Source of the DNA: Aphanomyces cochlioides
Lineage: Eukaryota > Oomycota > Saprolegniomycetes > Saprolegniales > Verrucalvaceae
DNA: 64,000 bases
Reading direction: 5' to 3'
Assembly: GCA_019828595.1 (NCBI GenBank)
Contig: JAHQRK010000009.1
Location: 2,666,001 to 2,730,000, forward strand
The notes below the pieces were generated by a model, which ran no database searches, had not been told where the DNA came from, and saw only the letters and a list, made by a program, of their open reading frames with translations. This document shows positions 59,019-64,000 of this stretch, piece after piece. Made by a program: the position numbers and the translations under genes. The stretch's first letter is position 1. Each line of letters starts with the position of its first letter.

Positions 59019-60709
59019 TCCCTGAAGACTCGGTCGCCAAGTGGCAGTCCATGGTGTACAAGTTCATCTTGACAAGAAAGCGACACAAGGAAGACAAGCA
59101 CATGTCCTTGATCAACTCTGGCGTGGCGTATCATCCCAGCCTGGGTCTCAGGATTCCGCATATTGCGTCAAGAATTCGTGCTCAACGTGTTCAGCGACTT
59201 CAATTCCTTGTTCAGACCGACAACGAAGAACCATCGTTATGGTCTGTTCTCCCGAAGCAGCTCTTTCGAAGGTGCATGGAGCCGTTCGCAAGATACTCGT
59301 CGTGGGACTGCCTCATGTATCATCCCAACCACAACACAAATCACATGCGACTTGAAGTACTCCCTTTGTTGTGGCGGAAAATCTGGGCCAACTGGCATCG
59401 TATCCCCCTTACGCGCAAATGTCCTGAAACGCCGACACAATCTCAGCTCCCTACCATGTCTGTTTGGCTGCAAATTCATCCGCTGTTTTTGGTTCCTGGT
59501 TCCAATGGACCAACCTCGCTTGCTGTCGCCCTCAAACATCATCGTCCCTTCTACAAGTTCCTCGCCCAAGAAGGCTTGCATTGCTTGGACGATTTCGTCA
59601 CCACACAACGCGTGTGGCCCTCCTATGAAGAATTCAAGTTGCAAATGGAGCCTTACGTTTGGCGGTTCCCTGGCGATGATTTTCCACGCGTGTTTCGCCA
59701 TTTGTACTCCCTGCTTTCACTCATTGCGACCACTGTATGGCAAGTACTGGGTATCCCTCTCGTGGAAGCTGTGCCTCCCAATCATGAAGTTCAAATCCCC
59801 GTCGGACAAGTTTGGAAGAATGTCTTTGTTCCTTTTCAACAATGGCCGCGCAAGTACATCCGATCGATTTGCTTTTGCGCGCCACTACTCACCAAACAGC
59901 ACCCCTTGTCGAGCGATTCAAGAAACAATGATTTGGCGATCAAGAAATACATGAACAAGACTGTGAAACCTTTGATGCGATATCCAACTCCTGTTCAAGC
60001 CGATGTGTGGTGGCGAATCTTGTTTCGGATGCTACCCGTCAACTCTCGCTTCTTTTTCCTTCAAGACACCAACCCTAGCATTATCGAATGCTCCTTTCCT
60101 GGTTGCTCAGCCGTCGAAACGATACAACACATCCTGTTCGACTGCAAGTTTGTCAAGCCTGTGTGGAATTGGCATCAAGCAGCGTGGCGGCCGTTTGGTA
60201 TTCCATTTACATGGAATACGATTATCAACCTCGACGAATTCGCGGTTTCTGAAGAATGGGTGTCTCATTTTTCAGTGATTCGTCGTTTGTGGGTCCTTCT
60301 CGTTTCATCTTTGCTACGGGACTTTTGGATTCATCGCAATCGAACCAAGTTTGAAGGCAAAACAGTGCCATACATCCATGCGGTCAAGGAAGTATCTCTT
60401 GTTTCGTGGACCGCAAATATCAGACGAATGCTCCGTGATCCTACAATGGACAGTGATGAAGCAATGCAAGTCTCCGAGATAGTCGAAAAACTCAAGTCTC
60501 ATACCAACTACACTTGGTTTTGGGAGAAGAACTTGCGAGCGACACTTGTGTAAAGAAGTCTCAAGATTTCAAGACAATGCAAGAGCTCAATCGAACTCAC
60601 GCAACGATTCAAGTGGCTTTCGAGTAGAACTTAGTAGTCCTTGTTCCCCATTGGGTCGTCTAGGCAAATATTTATAGGGGTTAAAGGTCAAATATACCCC
60701 GATTGTCAT
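59019..60709 (+). mobile_element. Family B element, copy 8
   Basis: Same variants as copy 7; flanked by 14-mers at 59005 and 60710. Confidence 0.88.
59021..60553 (+). CDS. Family B ORF2 C-terminal fragment, copy 8
   Basis: Open, first ATG 59051, 500 aa; identical in protein to copy 7. Confidence 0.8.
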   Translation, partial: PEDSVAKWQSMVYKFILTRKRHKEDKHMSLINSGVAYHPSLGLRIPHIASRIRAQRVQRLQFLVQTDNEEPSLWSVLPKQLFRRCMEPFARYSSWDCLMYHPNHNTNHMRLEVLPLLWRKIWANWHRIPLTRKCPETPTQSQLPTMSVWLQIHPLFLVPGSNGPTSLAVALKHHRPFYKFLAQEGLHCLDDFVTTQRVWPSYEEFKLQMEPYVWRFPGDDFPRVFRHLYSLLSLIATTVWQVLGIPLVEAVPPNHEVQIPVGQVWKNVFVPFQQWPRKYIRSICFCAPLLTKQHPLSSDSRNNDLAIKKYMNKTVKPLMRYPTPVQADVWWRILFRMLPVNSRFFFLQDTNPSIIECSFPGCSAVETIQHILFDCKFVKPVWNWHQAAWRPFGIPFTWNTIINLDEFAVSEEWVSHFSVIRRLWVLLVSSLLRDFWIHRNRTKFEGKTVPYIHAVKEVSLVSWTANIRRMLRDPTMDSDEAMQVSEIVEKLKSHTNYTWFWEKNLRATLV

Positions 60710-60723
60710 TGAGCTATACGACC

Positions 60724-61721
60724 TATTATACTTATTCCCATACACACCACATCACACAACACACGTTCTCAAACACATTGACACACACACTTTTTTTCCA
60801 CACACAAAAGAAACCTACAACATATCCCACACACCATCCACTCTCCCAACAAAACAAAACCTACGCAATTCAATTTGGCATCCGCTCGTCGTCAGCCCTC
60901 GACAGTCCCAAGCTTCATTCCTCGTGTCCTCTGTCCATATCCTTTTACACGCATACTATTTAATTATAAACGTTATTATTAGCAGAGAGTTTTGACCTAC
61001 ATTTTCGTCTTTAAAGTCATGTTTCTCAAACGCTATAATGTTTTCCAAGTTATTTCTTATTGCATGCAAATCCTCATGAAATTCATATTCGGCGGGTCAA
61101 ATTTCTTATCAAAACTCAAATACTTTGCTTCAGTATGGAGAAAAGTTCATCGTCGTTGTCGACCACTGTCAAGTGGCTCATTCATATAACGCCAACAAGC
61201 CAGGACAGAGCTTTGTGAAGGCAAAGCTACACGATCTTGAAAAGATTGTCGATCCCATTCGAGATGCTTCGTTTTGTTTATCCGTGTAGATTCCTATTTA
61301 CATGTATTTTGGATGCATGCCTTGGCTGCCACGTTGAGGTGATTCAAATGAAATTCACAGACTCAGAGATCATTGCAAACGATTGCATGACTACATCAAG
61401 ACATGTCGGCGTATCTCGATGTGTCAACCATCGTAAACACACGAGCGTTTGGAGCAAGCCTCGCGAAGAGACTCAACAGAACAAAAACAAGACTGCATTT
61501 GTCTTGTCAAGAGTATAGATGGACACTGCAGATGGACCACAGTCCGTGAAAGAGAGATTCAAGGAATGTCTTATCCATATGTGCGTAGAGGTGAGCACAT
61601 CTTTTCGTGCTGGACGTGGCATGAGGTGACTAGTAAGAGCTGAGAAGAATACAGGAGGAATCCTAAGGAAAGGCAAGAATGTTGGGAGGAGAGGACGAAA
61701 TCGGAGAAAAGGGAAAAACGT
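60724..61721 (+). repeat. F block copy 8
   Basis: Like copies 4, 5 and 7 but one G shorter in the G run before the terminator (AAAAGGGAAAAACG). Confidence 0.8.
61714..61718 (-). terminator. Pol III terminator, T5
   Basis: T5 in the tRNA direction, 3 nt past the tRNA 3' end. Confidence 0.8.
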
Positions 61722-61794
61722 TGGTCATACTGGGGCTCGAACCCAGGACCCTGGCGTTATTAGCACCATGCTCTACCGACTGAGCTATACGACC
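61722..61794 (-). tRNA. tRNA-Ile(AAU), copy 8
   Basis: Identical to the other copies; directly followed by the last family A element. Confidence 0.96.
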
Positions 61795-61796
61795 TA

Positions 61797-62918
61797 GCCA
61801 ACCCTCCGCAGTGGACTGGCGTCAAGGCGTCGAGAGGCAAGCGCAAGAAGACGCAACAGCAAGTGGATTCCCCCGAGCATGGCCGCTCTTGGATTTCGCC
61901 CAACATGTTTGAAGCCCTCGACGAACGTGTGTGTGTCAACCCCGAGGAACACGTTGCTCAGTTTGGCGATTACAAGATCTCAACGATTGTACCCAAGCTG
62001 GACGTCTCGGATGACCCTCCCCACCTCCCTACGTCCGGTCAATTTGTCGGCGGCACCAAGATCCAAGATGGCGTTCCCAAGCGCATAGAAATGTCTCTTG
62101 ACGAAATTCTCGCCGAACTACAAGACCTCGACACCAAGACAGCCAAAGTTCCATTGCATCTCTCAACCCAAGTCGAAGATGCAGTGACCAACAGCTCGTT
62201 CAACCTTGCCCAACTCATCAACGACGGCCGCGTCGACATGCTGTGTAGCCATCTCGAGCGTTCCCCGATTGAATTTGGCTTGCAACTGCACCGACTTTTT
62301 GATGAAGACCGTGCATGCTTTGAGTACTTTGTGAGACAACGCCTCCTCCATCGGTGGCTTCGAGCGACTTGGGGTGGAGACAAACCGTTCTCCCAGCTGT
62401 ACTCATTGACGTGGGGTGTGCGTATGACCCGCGAGCACGTTCAAGCCATCTTCAGCAACATCGAGCTATTCAAGAACATCGACTTCATCGATACTACCAT
62501 TGACGGCGACGAGATTTCCCTCCACCGCGGCGACCTGGAAGAAGTGTTGGCTGTGGCAGAAGTTCTCTTGGCCATTCATGCTCCAACGTACTACAACAGT
62601 GATGCTGCGATCGTGGCCTCTACCAAGTACCCGGTCACTGCACTGGCTTCTCATTTGGGCTCCCGCTGTTTGTCGGGCGTATCGCTATCTGCCATATTGC
62701 TTGACACGAGCTTCGGCCTCTTGATTTGGAATATCATGGAAACGTTGTATGCCGGCGAAGACGAGAAGTCGCGATACGTCTTGACCACGATCCTGGAATT
62801 CCATGAGGCTGGCTCCCTGGACCCCACCTTCGACAACCAAGTGATGTTCCAACCCGACACTCAGACACTCATGCTGGGAGATGTTGCGAACGCAACGTCT
62901 GTCGCGTTCCGTGGCTAA
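61797..62918 (+). CDS. Family A ORF1, N-terminally truncated, copy 5
   Basis: Same as at 28237; no change noticed. Confidence 0.75.
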   Translation, partial: ANPPQWTGVKASRGKRKKTQQQVDSPEHGRSWISPNMFEALDERVCVNPEEHVAQFGDYKISTIVPKLDVSDDPPHLPTSGQFVGGTKIQDGVPKRIEMSLDEILAELQDLDTKTAKVPLHLSTQVEDAVTNSSFNLAQLINDGRVDMLCSHLERSPIEFGLQLHRLFDEDRACFEYFVRQRLLHRWLRATWGGDKPFSQLYSLTWGVRMTREHVQAIFSNIELFKNIDFIDTTIDGDEISLHRGDLEEVLAVAEVLLAIHAPTYYNSDAAIVASTKYPVTALASHLGSRCLSGVSLSAILLDTSFGLLIWNIMETLYAGEDEKSRYVLTTILEFHEAGSLDPTFDNQVMFQPDTQTLMLGDVANATSVAFRG

Positions 62919-64000
62919 GGTGGTCGCGGCCGGTCTCTTCACCAAGTTCCCCATACTCGAACTGACCACTGCCAACCTCAATGGGCTGAAAGACAACGGA
63001 CATCTTGTGGCGCGGCGACTCCAAATTCCGACCCAAGCCGTTTTCTTTCAAGAAACCAAAATCAATAACATCAAACATCTCGAAACCTTCCAACTCCACC
63101 TCAACAACGAAGTAGGCGTTGGCAAATACAAGCTCTTCACCAACGATCTCCGCACTGATCGCGTCGACTCACTCAACAATCGGCGCTGCGGTGTGGCATC
63201 GTATTTCCATGGATCCATGCCTGGATTCCTCGACCTGCAACACTTGACCACCCATGACCGACCTGGAAGATACATGGTTGTTCGAACTCAGTGGGACGGC
63301 GTTCCTGTGTACTTTCACAACGTCTATGCCCCGGTTATCGCTCACTCTCGAGCACCGTTTTTCGACGATCTGCCTCGCGACTTTGAAGACGACAGCATTC
63401 ACTTTGTCGGAGGCGATTTCAACTTACCCCTGGAGGAGCATCTGGACGCGACTCGACCTCGCCAAGACCACAACGCTGGTAAGGCGGAATGCATTGCCTG
63501 GCTTTCAGCACTTGGTGTTATCGATGCGTGGAGGATGCACCACCCCAACGAGCGCGTTTACAGCGGCCCTGGTCGAAGCAACCGCCTCGACTACCTGTTT
63601 GTGGACCAAGATATCGTCGCTCAAACGTACGCACGTTCAACTATTCCCCAAGCAGCTTTGCAGGCGACCACATGGAACACAAAGTGGTCCTCTCCTGCGA
63701 GCAGCGAGCTCCCGACCGAAGTTACTGGCGCCTCCCCCGTGAGCTCTTAAAGAACCCTCAAGTAGTCGCAGCGATCAAGGCCGAAGCCAATCAACTTTTG
63801 GACGAGATGCGCGCAGACGACACTCAAAACTTTGGCGCAAAGTGGTACGGCTGGTTGAAGAGAATGAAGAAGCGTCTCCAAGTCAGTCATCGCCAGTACA
63901 TTGACTCGATGAAGTACACACTCAACAGCCTCAAGATGAAGTGGCTTACTTCCCGCCGAGCATTCGACATGGGACTCGTTGAGACATCCATTGTTAATAC
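62881..64000 (+). pseudogene. Family A ORF2, frameshifted in the endonuclease, runs off the window
   Basis: One G is missing after 63640 (GTTCAACTATT against GTTCAAGCTATT), at about codon 254, before the GDH motif of the endonuclease. The shifted frame ends at 63750 after 36 wrong residues, giving a 289-aa product without RT. The original frame is open again from 63641 to the window end. Either an inactive copy or a single-base sequence error. Confidence 0.85.

Larger units (their letters stand above)
61795..64000 (+). mobile_element. Family A element, copy 5, cut by the window end
   Basis: Same start as the other four A copies; the first 2,206 bp are in the window. Confidence 0.92.

Overview
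The window is eukaryotic, most likely an oomycete or related stramenopile. This is an inference from intronless non-LTR retrotransposon proteins of a style common there, eukaryotic tRNA-Ile(AAU) genes with Pol III T-run terminators, and roughly balanced base composition. No ordinary host protein gene is convincingly present.

The 64 kb is one tandem array. Its constant part is a 1,071-1,074 bp block (called F) whose right end is a tRNA-Ile(AAU) gene on the minus strand. Eight copies of this tRNA are present, ending at 5702, 17062, 25030, 28234, 36417, 45415, 53604 and 61794. Between each tRNA and the next F block lie one to three non-LTR retrotransposons, all on the plus strand. Each ends at its 3' side with the same 14 bp, TGAGCTATACGACC, which is the reverse complement of the first 14 nt of the tRNA. 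The simplest reading is target-primed insertion at the 5' end of the tRNA gene with a 14-bp target-site duplication. The tRNA stays whole, and every element is followed by a 14-bp stub of it.

I separate five element families. A has an APE-type endonuclease/RT protein of 1384 aa; its copies lack the front of ORF1. B is a 5'-truncated 1.69 kb 3' fragment with about 500 codons. C is a 1.43 kb element with no RT, encoding a 404-aa protein with a probable chromodomain and a possible papain-fold cysteine protease; its 3' tail resembles that of A. D is a 5' half only, joined to the 3' half of A. E is a full-length two-ORF element, joined at its 3' side to C.

Layout: 1-4628 holds C, an A tail, C and B. 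Then F and tRNA (4629-5702), E-C-A tail-B (5703-15988), F and tRNA (to 17062), D/A chimera-B (to 23956), F and tRNA (to 25030), A tail-B (to 27162), F and tRNA (to 28234), A-B (to 35345), F and tRNA (to 36417), C-A-B (to 44341), F and tRNA (to 45415), A-B (to 52532), F and tRNA (to 53604), A-B (to 60723), F and tRNA (to 61794), and A running off the end.

Identical truncation points in all B copies and in five A copies show that whole tRNA-element units were amplified, giving units of about 8.2 kb in the right half. Because insertion needs the tRNA target, the element touching the tRNA should be the youngest and B, always farthest away, the oldest. Autonomous families (A, D, E) would supply endonuclease and RT. 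Family C probably borrows that machinery through its shared 3' hairpin and tail.
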